In this document: piece after piece, positions 21,641 to 32,404 of the stretch
Layout of the letters: every line of letters begins with the position of its first letter
How positions within the stretch are numbered: the first letter of the stretch is position 1
Assembly: GCA_015680685.1 (NCBI GenBank)
Contig: MNCI01027046.1
Coordinates: 1,809,712-1,865,680 of the forward strand
Direction: 5' to 3'
DNA from: Gnetum montanum
Taxonomy: Eukaryota; Streptophyta; Gnetopsida; Gnetales; Gnetaceae
Length of the DNA: 55,969 nucleotides
Notes under the pieces: model-generated
What the model was told of the DNA's origin: nothing
The model's input: the letters and a program-made list of their open reading frames with translations, nothing else
Database searches by the model: none
Position numbers and translations under genes: made by a program

Positions 21641-22340
21641 GGAAGTTGGTGACGCTCATATTCCAATGTATCTATGCTTTCGTTGTGGGTGCAAGTTGTT
21701 CCCCCAGTTCGTTCCATGCATGTTGGTGGGCTGCTCTCTTGATTAGCTGTCAACCACTGGGTGTTCTCTTTTTATGTGGTTGCTACATACAAGCATTTTT
21801 GTATCTGAGTTTTTTGGGCACGCCAGTTGCATGTAGGAGATGCTGAGCATTCCTCCATGTCATCACCCTCTGAGTCACTGTATGTGATGCATGGAACTTT
21901 CTTCTTCTTGATCTTTCTATAAACGTTTTCCTTAGATATTTTCAAGGAAAGATCATGGATTCCTAGACATGCATTGATGGTGCTGAGCCATGCCCTCCCC
22001 ATTATAATTGGGAAGTCCCCCTTGTTACTATTGACTTCTATCACTAGGAAATCAGCCGGGTATGACCAACCACACACAGTCGTAATGATGTCCTCCACAA
22101 ATCCCAAGGGAATGATGATGGACTGGTCAACCAGCTCTAGTTGAATATTGCTCTTCTTGAGTGGAGGCAGGTTCCAGGCTTTATACATTTCCCATGAGAT
22201 TAAGTTGACTTTAGAACTTGAGTCAAGAAGAGCCTTACGTGGTTTGTTCCCAACGACTTGGAGGTAGATTAAGGGACTTCTAGGATCAGAGAGTTTCCTA
22301 GGAAGGTGGCCTACCTTGATTCAGTTAGTAATGGTATGTG
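21640..22340 (-). pseudogene. Retropepsin-like protease domain of element G
   Basis: The minus strand reads, in one main frame, SPLIYLQVVGN, then ALLDSSSKVNLIS, MYKAWNLPPLKKSNIQLEL, a hydrophobic CGWSYPADFLVIEV and GDFPIIMGRAWLS. This is the plant retrotransposon aspartic protease pattern: catalytic D-S-G (here D-S-S), flap region, and the second hydrophobic-hydrophobic-G motif IIMGRAWL. The G-to-S change in the active-site triplet suggests inactivity. It is followed by KCLYVATT, a linker also seen in B and C. In B and C the RT follows, here it does not. Confidence 0.75.
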
Positions 22341-22685
22341 TTAACATAACTGTATGCGTTGAGCCTTGTTGTTGGTTTGAAGAGAGCTCCAAAGCCTTAT
22401 TTGTTGGAGGAGCGTGCATAGACTCAACCGCTTGTGGTTGTGAGAGCTTGTTTGGGATTTTGGTTTTGAAGTAAGGTCTTATTTTCATGTGGTTGTCAGA
22501 ACTAGCAGCGGGTTAAAGGTTTATAGCTCTCGTAGCATTACGTTGCTGCGATGGAGTGGGGAGTTCCCCTTGCATCGTTGGAGCGAGTGGTAGTGGAACT
22601 ATCGGTGTATGAGTGACGGATGGATTCGGAGGATGGTATGCATGTGGTGTATCTTCCGTAGGAGAAGGAGTCTTAAAATACTCCC

Positions 22686-23282
22686 NNNNNNNNNNNNNNN
22701 NNNNNNNNNNNNNNNNNNNNNNNNNNNNNNNNNNNNNNNNNNNNNNNNNNNNNNNNNNNNNNNNNNNNNNNNNNNNNNNNNNNNNNNNNNNNNNNNNNNN
22801 NNNNNNNNNNNNNNNNNNNNNNNNNNNNNNNNNNNNNNNNNNNNNNNNNNNNNNNNNNNNNNNNNNNNNNNNNNNNNNNNNNNNNNNNNNNNNNNNNNNN
22901 NNNNNNNNNNNNNNNNNNNNNNNNNNNNNNNNNNNNNNNNNNNNNNNNNNNNNNNNNNNNNNNNNNNNNNNNNNNNNNNNNNNNNNNNNNNNNNNNNNNN
23001 NNNNNNNNNNNNNNNNNNNNNNNNNNNNNNNNNNNNNNNNNNNNNNNNNNNNNNNNNNNNNNNNNNNNNNNNNNNNNNNNNNNNNNNNNNNNNNNNNNNN
23101 NNNNNNNNNNNNNNNNNNNNNNNNNNNNNNNNNNNNNNNNNNNNNNNNNNNNNNNNNNNNNNNNNNNNNNNNNNNNNNNNNNNNNNNNNNNNNNNNNNNN
23201 NNNNNNNNNNNNNNNNNNNNNNNNNNNNNNNNNNNNNNNNNNNNNNNNNNNNNNNNNNNNNNNNNNNNNNNNNNNNNNNNNN
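22686..23282. other. Assembly gap (597 N)
   Basis: Run of undetermined bases inside the gag of element G. Long open frames crossing it on either strand are artefacts of the Ns. A further single N is at 879. Confidence 1.
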
Positions 23283-24815
23283 GAGGGAAGGATCGCAGTT
23301 GTACTCTTTCGCGCTTTCTCTTTTCCGTAGCTCCCCTTCTTCTTTAGCTACTTGCTCCAACAATCTATGAATTTCATGGGATCTAAGTTCAGATAATCTC
23401 CCTTGGACATATGTCCCAAGGGTTCTCCTAGTTTCGTGTCTTAGCCCATCTACGAGGTGGCAGAGTTGATCCCGTTGTGCGTAATCATGGCTTGGGCAAC
23501 GATGTAGCAATGCATAATTTTGGCCCATGGAAGCATCCAAGGGTTCGTGATTACCCTGCTTCTATCCTTGGATTTGCTTATGCAAGTTGGACACTTTGGA
23601 GTACGTTTGGTATTTATCATTAAACAATTCTAGCATGGTACTCCCCCTCCTAATGGTTTCCGGCTCTAAGGACCGATACCAACTCTCTGTTTCTTTTATG
23701 AGTGTCCTAGGGAACAACTTTAACTTCTGCCACTCGTTTTCAATATTCTGTAAGGCATAGGCATCGTGGAATGCCTGTAAGTGGTTCTATGGATCAACGT
23801 TGTATCCCCCTTCGAATCGTGGGATATTATTCATGTCTAGTCTCTTGATCCGACTGTCTTTTTGGTGCCTTGTAGGTATTCTCACAACCCTCGTAATGTC
23901 TAACATACTCCAAGTTGCTAGTAGGGGTTCGTCATGATCATCTCTCTCATGACGTCTATGATGCCTACATGGTTCCCTAATTTCCCTTCTATGCCTTGAC
24001 TCTCTAGAATGCCCTTGTCCTCGCTCTCGACTCTCTCGTCGAGGTCTCTCATTTTGCTTACCCTTATCCTCACCATTGTGCTCTTTGTGACTGCATCCTG
24101 ATGTGGAAGGAGAGGGTGAATGATGTGATGAAGGGGAAGAAGAAGGGGAACCATCGCCATGACGATGTTTCTTACTTTCTCTTTGGTGGCTACGGTCTAG
24201 ATCGTGATAACGATCAGAATGCTTGCTCTTATCTTGTGTTTGTGTTCCCTCATTGAACACTTGGTGTTCATGGGAATCAGAACCAGGGTTGTGTATCATG
24301 GAGCACAGGTTCTGATACCCCACCTCCTCACTATCGTTAGGAGGGGAAACATCATTTCGTGGAGAACCTATTGAGATAGGTTCACCACCCTTAATTTCTC
24401 TTATGACGAGCGAAGCATTACGGGGGCCTTTGCCTTTCAATGATGTGTGGCGACTCTCCTACCGCAAGTCTCGTTGACGTTGCGCTTCTGTGGAATGGTA
24501 GTCCCTTGTGTCATAATCTTCTACAACATATTCAATGTATAGCTACGTCATGTCTATCTGTGCAAGAGCACAAAGGAGTATGTTGGGGACTGCCCGATCT
24601 AGAGGTAACACTATGTTACTTTGCAAGTCTCACCAACGTAGTTGTTCATCCTGATGGAGGATAAAGGTAAAATCGGGTATATACTCATCGTGATGAGTAT
24701 ACACTACTCGATACTTTTGAGAAACTGGTGGATCTGGGTTACGTGTGTTAGACCGCCGATTGTCTCTTGTGTGATCCCTAGGTGGTGAATTGCTTTTATG
24801 AGAAGAAGAAGACAT
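23283..24815 (-). pseudogene. gag of element G (nearly open, gap at its 3' side)
   Basis: ATG at 24815 starts MSSSSHKSNSPPRDH, with the conserved VYTHHDEYIPDFTFILHQ. After a frame change a 217-residue open segment (23787-24440) carries a Ser/Arg/His-rich linker and the capsid start PLLATWSMLDITRVV, IPRFEGGYNVDP. The capsid continues with LQAFHDAYALQNIENEW, WYRSL, KYQTYSKV, LVDGLRHETRRTL and QVAKEEGELRKRE. Stops fall at Trp codons (DP*NHLQ, QG*KQG), the result expected from C-to-T change on the opposite strand. The first 60 residues match the gag starts of B. Encodes the particle protein. Confidence 0.8.
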
Positions 24816-24942
24816 TATTATCTTACTCGGTGTGCTATTGACTGTTGTTTAAAATTTCTTCTAGTTAACCCTAAGGGTTCATTTAAGCTACCCAACGATG
24901 TGGATGATTTCCTATGTTCTACTTAGCACACAAACAACTTAG

Positions 24943-24960
24943 TCCCCGACAACGATGCCA
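24943..24960 (-). other. Primer binding site, tRNA-Asp type (element G)
   Basis: Plus-strand TCCCCGACAACGATGCCA matches the 3' end of tRNA-Asp with a few G-to-A changes. One base separates it from the 5' LTR. Confidence 0.8.
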
Positions 24961-24961
24961 A

Positions 24962-25767
24962 TGATGACTGGCGAGGTACCCCTACACTCAACCATACGAA
25001 TACAAATGTTACATGCGTGATTCGGTCAAATTCTGCAAACTAAGTGCCTACACACCTTATGGAACACTTAAGGTTAATCGTTTGTTGTCTTCCCAGACTT
25101 ACTTGTATTTGTCATGGTTGTATGGTTAAGTGAGTCTGAGGTATGTGATTTTTATATCTTTTATGTTTTTATCTCCTATGCTAATGAGGTAAAGGGTGAA
25201 GAGACTAACTAATTTTAACTAAGTTCTAATGTCTAGCATCAGTATCCATTCCCACTTATCGTTCACACCCTGAACCAATGCAACCTTCTGGGATTACCAA
25301 ACACTATTTGTTACTGGGATTACCAAGCGTAACGCACGTGCTTGAAGCGGTTGTACTGAATGCACTTAACTATGGGAAAAGGGTTGAGAGAGATTTAATT
25401 AACTAATAAAGCATTTAAACAATGAACAATAAATAACAATAATTAAAGGCCTATTTAGCCTATTCCATGCACTGCAAGGTTTATCCAACAGTTCGTCTTT
25501 ATTTCCATACACAAACTTGTGCTCAGGTACAATATTTGCTCGAATAAAGATCCGTTCACTTTGGAACTCCTATTGTGGGCACATGGAAATTATTTTATCT
25601 CTAGAGAGGTAAAATTGCCAAAGTTTCGCTAAGGGTCTAGATCTAGATGGAGAAACAAGGGAGAGCCACCTCTTATTTATAGATTTGGTGATGCGCTGCG
25701 ATATTGCGTACACGATATTGCAGGGGAAGACGCGATATCGTGGCCCATGCGATATTACATCCCATCA
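24962..25767 (-). mobile_element. 5' LTR of element G (806 bp)
   Basis: TGATGACTGG...CCCATCA, followed by the duplication GCATT. On the minus strand U3 has three GCGATAT(C/T)G-type units (25698-25756) ahead of the TATA box near 25674-25682. The left edge joins the primer site. Confidence 0.92.
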
Positions 25768-25772
25768 GCATT

Positions 25773-26460
25773 GAATTTTCCCATGAGAATTGCACTTCCT
25801 TCAACGGCATAGATGAAAATTCTATTAAGCCTTTTGATAGGGAACAAGTGGTAGGTTGCAATCTTGAAATAGATCTTCTCCTTAGTAGTTAATTCACTAT
25901 ACTCCTTGTTCTCTTTTCTATATGCTCTCTGTAGCCATAACTTCTTTGCATCAATGTTGGTTCTAGTGGAGATCTATGTACGTTTGCTTCGACATTTGGA
26001 ATATTAAGTGCCTTTGCAATAGATTCAATGGAGTTAGGCATGGAAACTTCTTCAATCTTAATAGTAGCATCAGATTGTTTATTCTTCTAAAATTGATACA
26101 CTTCTCCCAGGTACCATTCATCACTACTTGATAGAGTTGGTCATAGAGGAGAGGCTTGTAGTTGGGTTTGGATGTTTTTAGGCACAAACTTCATGGATGA
26201 TCAAAAATTATTATAAAATGATTAACTTTTCTTGAATTTCCTGGAGACATTTTTCCAACAATGTGAGGTGCTATCCTTGCTCAAGAGTTGGTGGTGCTTC
26301 AACCTCAACTTGCACAGATTGTTCTATAGCAGATGTTTGTTGGTGAATGTTGAAGGATTGGGCTTTCTTCTCTACTTGCAAAGTTTGTTCTCTAGCTTTT
26401 CCTTTGCCTCAACCTCGGATTTTATAAACTTTTATCTTTATTGTTATTTATAGCTCTTAT
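25773..26460 (-). pseudogene. Extra ORF of element C, N-terminal and middle part
   Basis: Continuation of 17281-18842 on the other side of element G. Minus-strand segments in order: a Gln-rich piece with EQSVQVEVEAPPTLEQ (about 26270-26345), SMPNSIESIAKALNIPNVE and, in another frame, KEKIYFKIATYHLF then RIFIYAVEGSAILMGKFNA ending at 25773. The last piece joins in frame across the GCATT site to THLLFSKI and the FPCLI..LC segment. The pattern (I)YA..G..I..GK recalls the putative plant transposon protein domain. Frameshifts are several. Which residue starts the protein cannot be fixed. Confidence 0.45.
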
Positions 26461-28440
26461 TATGATTGCAAGGTTAGAAAAATTCAAAAAGAAACCCTTG
26501 TTTATTATTCCTTTAATTATTAAGACTGCTCATAGTTATCCTTTCCGTGTTTATTGTATTATTTGATGGTTAGCTAAGAGAATCAGTTAGGTTCATTAGC
26601 TTTTATTCAATTAATTAATTAAAATATTCTTATTTTCTCCTATTCTTACCCTTGATATTTTCTTTTGGTGTTAGAAAAATTTGGCTTAATTTAACTTGTC
26701 TACATGCAATGCTCTCTCCCATGACTAAGTTGGTCATTCGTGGTCAAGAGGATTTGAAAATCACGCATATTGAAGCTATGGTGATGAAGTTAGGGAGCTT
26801 AGAAGTTTGGGCATTATAGGCTTAGAAAAACAACATGAACTCCCTTTTCTTTGAAATTTGAAAATAAACTTTTTTTGTAACATCCACGTGTATATATAGA
26901 TTTTTTTTGGCGCGACATCGTAGATGCAACATTGTAGCTGCGACGTCGTAGGGCCTACAACATTGTAGATACAACATTACCATTGAAAACTTTTGACTTT
27001 TAAGTAATTTTTGGTGAAAAATTTGAGTCGACTGTATAGTTTGGAAGATGTAGAAGTTGTCCAAAGGGTCTTTGATCATAGATGATGCTTAGATTATGAA
27101 AATTTAGTAGTCAAATATCATAAATAATTAATCTTTGGCAAAGAAAGTCAATTAGATGTACTAAGAGATGGTAGTGAGAATTGCCAAATGTATGATCAAA
27201 TATATTTAGGAACGTAAAAGTTAATAGTTAAAGTGTCTTGGAGGCACAAGATGATGTGGAATTGGTTATTAGGTATGAGATACAAGAGTTATGCAAGTGG
27301 GTCCTCCCTAACGCAGGCTTCAGCCCTTAGTGCCCTTGTATAATTATACCTACAAGTGTCTGTAGGTACTCAAGAAGTTGAATGTAGAACATACCTATCT
27401 TGCAAAACACACACGTTAGTATTGCTGAAATGAAAAAATAGCAATATATTATACAAAACCATAGAATTATGATCATATATACTAGTGAGGTAGAACAAGA
27501 TTAGAAAGAATTGCAAAAATTGGGATGTGAGGTGTCTTACCATAGGCATAATAAATTCTTGTGTATGATATATGGTTAAAGTAATCATTAGCCTTTCTAT
27601 CCAAGATCCAAACCAAGTCCATACCACTTACTAGTGACATCGCATTACATCATCCCAAAACTATCAACTACAAGACTACCACTACTGCAAGAAGTATTAA
27701 CACTTGGCAATGAAGTTCAAGTAGTTTATTAATAGCACACTTTATTTATGAGATTTCTAAGAAGCTACCTACCTTCAAGCATGGATAACATGTCTTTCTA
27801 GTGGGACCTTCAAAAATTTTATTTTATGCATTTATTGTGTTTTTACTGTGTCAACAATACCAAAGGACTACCTTCAAGCATGGGTAACATGTTTTTCTAG
27901 TGACATGGTAAGGCAACACTTATTTTAGACATTCTTTCATTTTTCATTAAAGCTCAAATAAATAATACAACTTAACAGTAGGATAAGACTTATAGTAGTA
28001 GCCTTAGAGAATCCACAAATATCCTTAATGTCACACCCTTTTCACTTCCACTTAGTTCTTTATTTTTTCTATCCAAACATAATGATCATGAGTTCATTTT
28101 AGTTTTATTGTGAAAAGAATATCATTATAACCTTGGTAAGAACCTCTGATTATTGGAAATGAGAAGATGGATGATGTGATCTCATTGTATATAGAATCAA
28201 TCTTTCCATGATTTGATAACAGAAGGTAATTTTCACATTATTGGGACTACATCTTGCTTTATTTCTTTGAGCTTTATCGGAAAATCAACAAAAATATGTA
28301 TAAGAAAGATGATGAAAAATCATAGAAAACAATAGGAATAGTAAAAGATGATAAGAACATAAAAAATGTAGAAAGAATAGAAAATGTATCAAAGAATATG
28401 AAAAAGTAATAAGAAAGAAAAATGTTCAGTGCCTAAGTGT
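26460..28440 (-). mobile_element. Noncoding stretch of element C between integrase and extra ORF
   Basis: Holds the family's noncoding blocks (GCAAGTGGGTCCTCCCTAA near 27294, CATCGCATTACATC near 27640, ACCTTCAAGCATGGATAACATG near 27772, and CACCCCCATGACTATT at 28449). No protein-coding signal. The U3-like module at 26883-26980 is listed separately. Confidence 0.55.
26883..26980 (-). promoter_or_regulatory. U3-like promoter module inside element C
   Basis: On the minus strand a run of CTAC(A/G)A(T/C)GT(T/C)G-type repeats, including the palindrome CGACGTCG (26940-26947), is followed by TATATATA (26891-26898) and a CACGTG (26884-26889). This copies the order of the LTR U3 regions (palindromes, then TATA) and points toward the extra ORF about 430 bp away. 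It could be an internal promoter or a fragment of another LTR; the usual LTR body cannot be found beside it. Confidence 0.4.
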
Positions 28441-28445
28441 TACAA

Positions 28446-29617
28446 TGAACACCCCCATGACTATTATTAAAAACAGTTAACCAAAAGATAGAATAGGTTG
28501 AAGATGGTTTGGTAAATAGGGTAGAATTTGTAGAGGAGTCAGGATGTTTATAGAATGGTTTGACTTGTTGAATATTGACTAGGATAAGCTTGTGTGGGCT
28601 GGTTGGGTGATAGGTTTGCATAGTGCCTGATTGGTATGTTGCATGGATGATATAGGGTCCTTCCCATAAGGTTTGGAACTTAGCCTTTTATGGCACATGA
28701 TTGGGATTGTAATAAAGGACTTTATCACTTGGTTGTATTCACACTTGTTGCATTGGTGTGTCATGCTTATGTTTGGAGTATCTCTTATGTACTTCATTAC
28801 TTATTAGAGCTACAAATCTATTTTCTTTTAAAAGGTTAAGATTCATGAGTTGTTCCTTTTGAGCTAAGATTAGGTCCAGGTCAACTTCACTAGTAGTAGC
28901 TAAAGTTTGTAGCTCCACTTGGATTAGGAGCATAAGAAGCTTCCCATAAACTAGTTCATAGGGCGAGTATCCTATTAGAAGTTTCCATGTAGATTTGTAT
29001 GCCCATAGAGCATCATTTAGCTTAGTGCTTCAATCCTTTCAAAATTGACTAATTGTTCTAATTAAGATTCTTACGATTTCTCAATTAGTCACTTTTTCTT
29101 GACCATTTGCTTGGGGATGATATGACATGGTTAATTTGTGATTCACCCCAAGTTGTTGCATTAGTTTCTTAAATGTAGCTCTTGTAAAATGTGTTCCATT
29201 GTCATATATGAGCATGTGTGGTACTTCAAATCTATTCACCACATGTTGTTGAAGGACTTTAGTAGCTGTTTTAGTTGTGTAATCTTTGACTACAGTTACT
29301 TCTACCCACTTCTTGCAATAATTAGTTGTCACTATAATGTATGATTTCCCATTGGACATCAATGTGATGGGCCCCATAAAATCAATTCCCCAAATATCAA
29401 ATGACTCTAATAGTTGTATCCATTGCTACGACCCTTCATTTTTTGGCTATTACTCCTCCATTGCATTGACGTCATTTACAAGATTAAGTAAATTTGTGTG
29501 CACCCCTAAATATGGTAGGCCAAAAGTAGTTTGCCATCACCAGCTTTAGTGTTGTTTTGCATCTTACATAGTGACCACCACATGATCCCTCATGTGCATC
29601 TTATAGAATTCTTTGTT
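28446..29617 (-). pseudogene. Integrase core and C-terminus of element C
   Basis: The segment 29081-29377 reads MGPITLMSNGKSYIIVTTNY, then a KWVEVTVV stretch, HMLIYDNGTHFT and HPQANGQ, an rve integrase core. The first catalytic Asp is Asn (TTNY where relatives have TIDY), the second Asp is kept (YDNG), and the catalytic Glu region reads QEKVTN where relatives have VEVTN. Next comes VELQTLATTSEVDLDLILAQ and LNLLKENRFVAL, the region typical of Athila/Tat integrases. After that follow a KVLYYNPNHVP basic domain and a tail. The protein joined cDNA to host DNA. The gene is broken by stops and by element D to the right. Confidence 0.75.
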
Positions 29618-29622
29618 GGCTC

Positions 29623-30400
29623 TTATGAGGAGCTCCCATGGATTCCACAATCCAAGCTCTCTCAAAGTCACAAAATAGCATATTTGAATAAGAAAAAGAA
29701 AATGAAAGCTTTATTCTTGCTCAAATGGAGAATTTACATATGAAAGAAAGTACAATTCCCAAGGACAAACAAAAGATTCAATCCAACTCTCACACATTCA
29801 ATTAAAGTAATCACACACACACAAGGATGATCATCGAGGCATCTTGCCAAGACTCTATCTCTTTCTACTCTTCTCTCACTTACCTCTCTCTTCTTAGATT
29901 CTCTTTTGACTTTCTTTAGACTTTCTTCTTTAATTTGAAGGCCCAAGGAGTCTATTTATATCTTTTCCTCCTATCTCTTCATCTTCTTTCTAATTTAGCA
30001 TTCAACTTAATGTCTGTTAAAATTTGTGGAAGACATCTACAAGAAACAAGAGATGTCTTTCGTGAGTGCAGAGGTCTCAAAGTAGATTTCTTCAAATCAT
30101 GTGGGACATCTTAGCAAAGACATCTACAACATAGATGGGACGTCTCACTTGCAAAGGAAACGTCTTCTCTGCAAGGCCAAAATACAAAGATGCTTGTTTT
30201 AAGGCTTGGAACCTCTGAACACCTTCAAACAAGTCCCCATAGCTGCCAGAACACCCTAAAGTCATCAAAATAGGCCCAAAACACTCCCAAACATGTCAAA
30301 ATACCTTGAGATCATCATCAACAAAACAACACTAAAAGACAAACACAACAATGCACAAACATATTGAGATTTAGATATGGGCTGGGTGATATCCTCATCA
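29623..30400 (-). mobile_element. 3' LTR of element D (778 bp)
   Basis: Starts TTATGAGGAGC (TG mutated) and ends CCTCATCA. The minus strand has about seven copies of GACRTCT or its reverse (30015-30180) upstream of a TATA-like GATATAAATAG (about 29950-29962). A purine-rich tract lies at 30401-30414 (on the minus strand AAGGGTGAAAGAGA). Confidence 0.9.
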
Positions 30401-30414
30401 TCTCTTTCACCCTT
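30401..30414 (-). other. Polypurine tract of element D
   Basis: On the minus strand AAGGGTGAAAGAGA directly precedes the 3' LTR. It is unrelated to the CATGGGGGTA tract of the other family. Confidence 0.75.
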
Positions 30415-30476
30415 AAGAATTTAAACTTGCCCTCAAGTTGGTTGTACACTTGGGATAGCATTAAGTCCCCACAAAG

Positions 30477-31777
30477 CTAAATCTTTTTCATGGATCCAAA
30501 TGTCATTTTTAGATCCTTCATCGTTTCAATGCCCCAAGTACTCATGCACTTTCTACCTCTTGTGCTCTTAGCCTTCCTTGCTTCTGGCACAATTGCTTTC
30601 CTTGGTGGCTTGGCTGAGTTTGAGTCTTCAAGGGCATCCTTGAGGATCTCAAGACTATCCTTCAAGTTTGATGCAATCACATTCCCATGGTATGAGCTCA
30701 AATTTGAAACATTAAAAACACAAGGAATAGACAAATCATTAGGTAAGTCAATCTCATAAGCATTTGGATTGATTTCGGCCTTGATTTGAAATGGACCTAT
30801 TCTCTTTGACTTGAGCTTGTAGAAGTGCACATTCTTTTGTCTTTATTTTCTCAAGAAAATCCAAACATAATCACCAATTTGGAAATTAATTGTCCTCTTG
30901 CCCTCATTGGCCTTAGCAAACATAATCTTTGTCTTTTTCTCCAAGTGAGACTTAACTTGTTGATGCAATTCTCTCATTTGCTCAACAAAGTCTAAACTCA
31001 AAGAGGTACAATCTTCAATTTTCTCAACGCATCAACCATTCTTGGTGAAAACCCATAATTTACCATAAAGGGACTCTTACCAATGCTAAAATGGGAAGCA
31101 TTATTATATGAGGATTCAACATGGGCTAACATGTTTTTCCACCTTTGAGGTTGATCCTCACACAAATACCTCAAGATCTTTAATAGAGATCTATTCACAA
31201 CTTAAGTTTATCCATCAATTTTGAGGTGATAGGCTATGGAAAAAGAAAACTTGGTTCTAAGTAATTTCTAAAGTGATCTCCAAAAATGACTGGTAAACTT
31301 GACATTCCTATCACTTACAATGCTTAAAGGAATGTCATGTAGCCTCACAATATGCTGAAAGAATAAATGTGCAACATGGGAAGCATCACTACTTTTCTTG
31401 CATGGAATAAAATGTACCATCTTGGTAAATTTGTCTACTATAACAAGTATAAAATCATGACTAGATTTTGTCTTAGGAATGTCATAAACAAAGTCCAAAG
31501 AAACACTTTCCCAAGGAGCATTTGGGATTGGCAAAGGTAGATAATGACCATCTACACCTTTTACCCCTTTGAACTTTTGATAAGTATAGCATGCTTTTAC
31601 AAATTTAACAACATCACTATGCATACCTAGCCAAAAGTAATTTTTGCTCACCAATTCCAATGTCTTGGTCTTGCCCATATGTGCAACCATGTCACTTTGG
31701 TGTTTCTCTCCAAGGAGTTTGTACCTAAAATCACACTTTAGAATACAAATTTTTCCATCCTTAAAACAAAGTTCCAT
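30477..31777 (-). pseudogene. Integrase of element D
   Basis: From 31777 downward: zinc-binding region with HQSDMVAHMGKTKT and ACYTYQKFKG (last Cys changed to Tyr). Then the core with SLDFVYDIPKTKSSHDF (catalytic Asp kept) and LSIVSDRNVKFTSHFW (second Asp kept). The catalytic Glu codon near 31202-31204 is a TAA stop where relatives have QTEV. The next open part reads NRSLLKILRYLCEDQP and NNASHFSIGKSPF. The end (30477-30830) carries KRIGPFQIKAEINPNAYEI, a SH3-like C-terminal domain, and a basic tail. No chromodomain is seen. Clearly non-functional. Confidence 0.8.
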
Positions 31778-32401
31778 TCTTCACATGATAGATAAGCTTC
31801 CATTGATCAATCCTTCCTAATAATGGGTAAGATAACTCTTTCCAAATATCATCAAAATCCTTATCATTAGGATATAATAAAGCAAAAGACTCAAATCCTT
31901 GAACTTTCATATTAGAAGAAACAACATGAACTCTAGACAAAGCATTAGCCACAACATTAGACTTCCCACTCCTATGTTTTAAAACAAAATGAAATTCTTG
32001 CAATTGCTCTATCCATTTCATGTACTTGACACTTAATTTCTTTTGAGAATTCAAAATCGAAGTGTTCTATGATTAGTAAATAAAAGAAACTCTAATCCTA
32101 GCAAGTAACATCTCCAATGTTTAATGGCTTGAAGTATAGCATATAACTCCTTTTCATACACACTATACTTTTGTCTAGATTCATTTAATTTTTTAAACAA
32201 GAATGCAATTAGCTTACCTTCTTGAGAAAGCACACCTCCAATAGCAAGCCCACTTGCATCTACTTCCACTTCAAATAATGTTGATAAGTTTGGAATTGCC
32301 AAAACTAGAGCAATACAAATTTTCTCTTTTAATGCTTGAAAGGATTTTTCTTTCTCATTATCCCACATAAATGTTGAATTTTTCATCAAAAAAGAGAGCA
32401 T
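31761..32401 (-). pseudogene. RNase H of element D
   Basis: Two neighbouring open segments. The first (32051-32401) has FEVEVDASGLAIGGVLSQ with the first catalytic Asp, YEKELYAILQAIKHW with the Glu, and LLFTNHRTLRF where the usual Asp of TDH is Asn. The second (31761-32054) has the end KHRSGKSNVVANALSR, in which the last Asp (usual ADALSR) is also Asn. This domain degrades the RNA strand during reverse transcription. Two lost catalytic residues show decay. Confidence 0.8.
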
Positions 32402-32404
32402 AGG

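Larger units (their letters stand above)
18848..25767 (-). mobile_element. Element G: complete gag-protease LTR retrotransposon, 6.9 kb
   Basis: LTRs at 18848-19610 and 24962-25767, flanked by the identical duplication GCATT (18843-18847 and 25768-25772). The internal region has a tRNA-Asp primer site, gag, protease and about 2 kb of noncoding 3' sequence with polypurine tract. No RT, RNase H or integrase can be found between 19611 and 21640, so it depended on another element for copying. A 597-base assembly gap (22686-23282) hides part of gag. LTRs differ by about 5% by eye plus a length change in U3. It sits inside the extra ORF of element C. Confidence 0.92.

Noticed and set aside
21646-21846. 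Plus-strand open frame with Cys-rich and hydrophobic residues
   Set aside because: It is antisense to the protease end of element G and carries no recognisable domain.
22599-23540. Long open frames on both strands across 22686-23282
   Set aside because: They exist only because the undetermined bases contain no stops; only the minus-strand part right of the gap is real gag.
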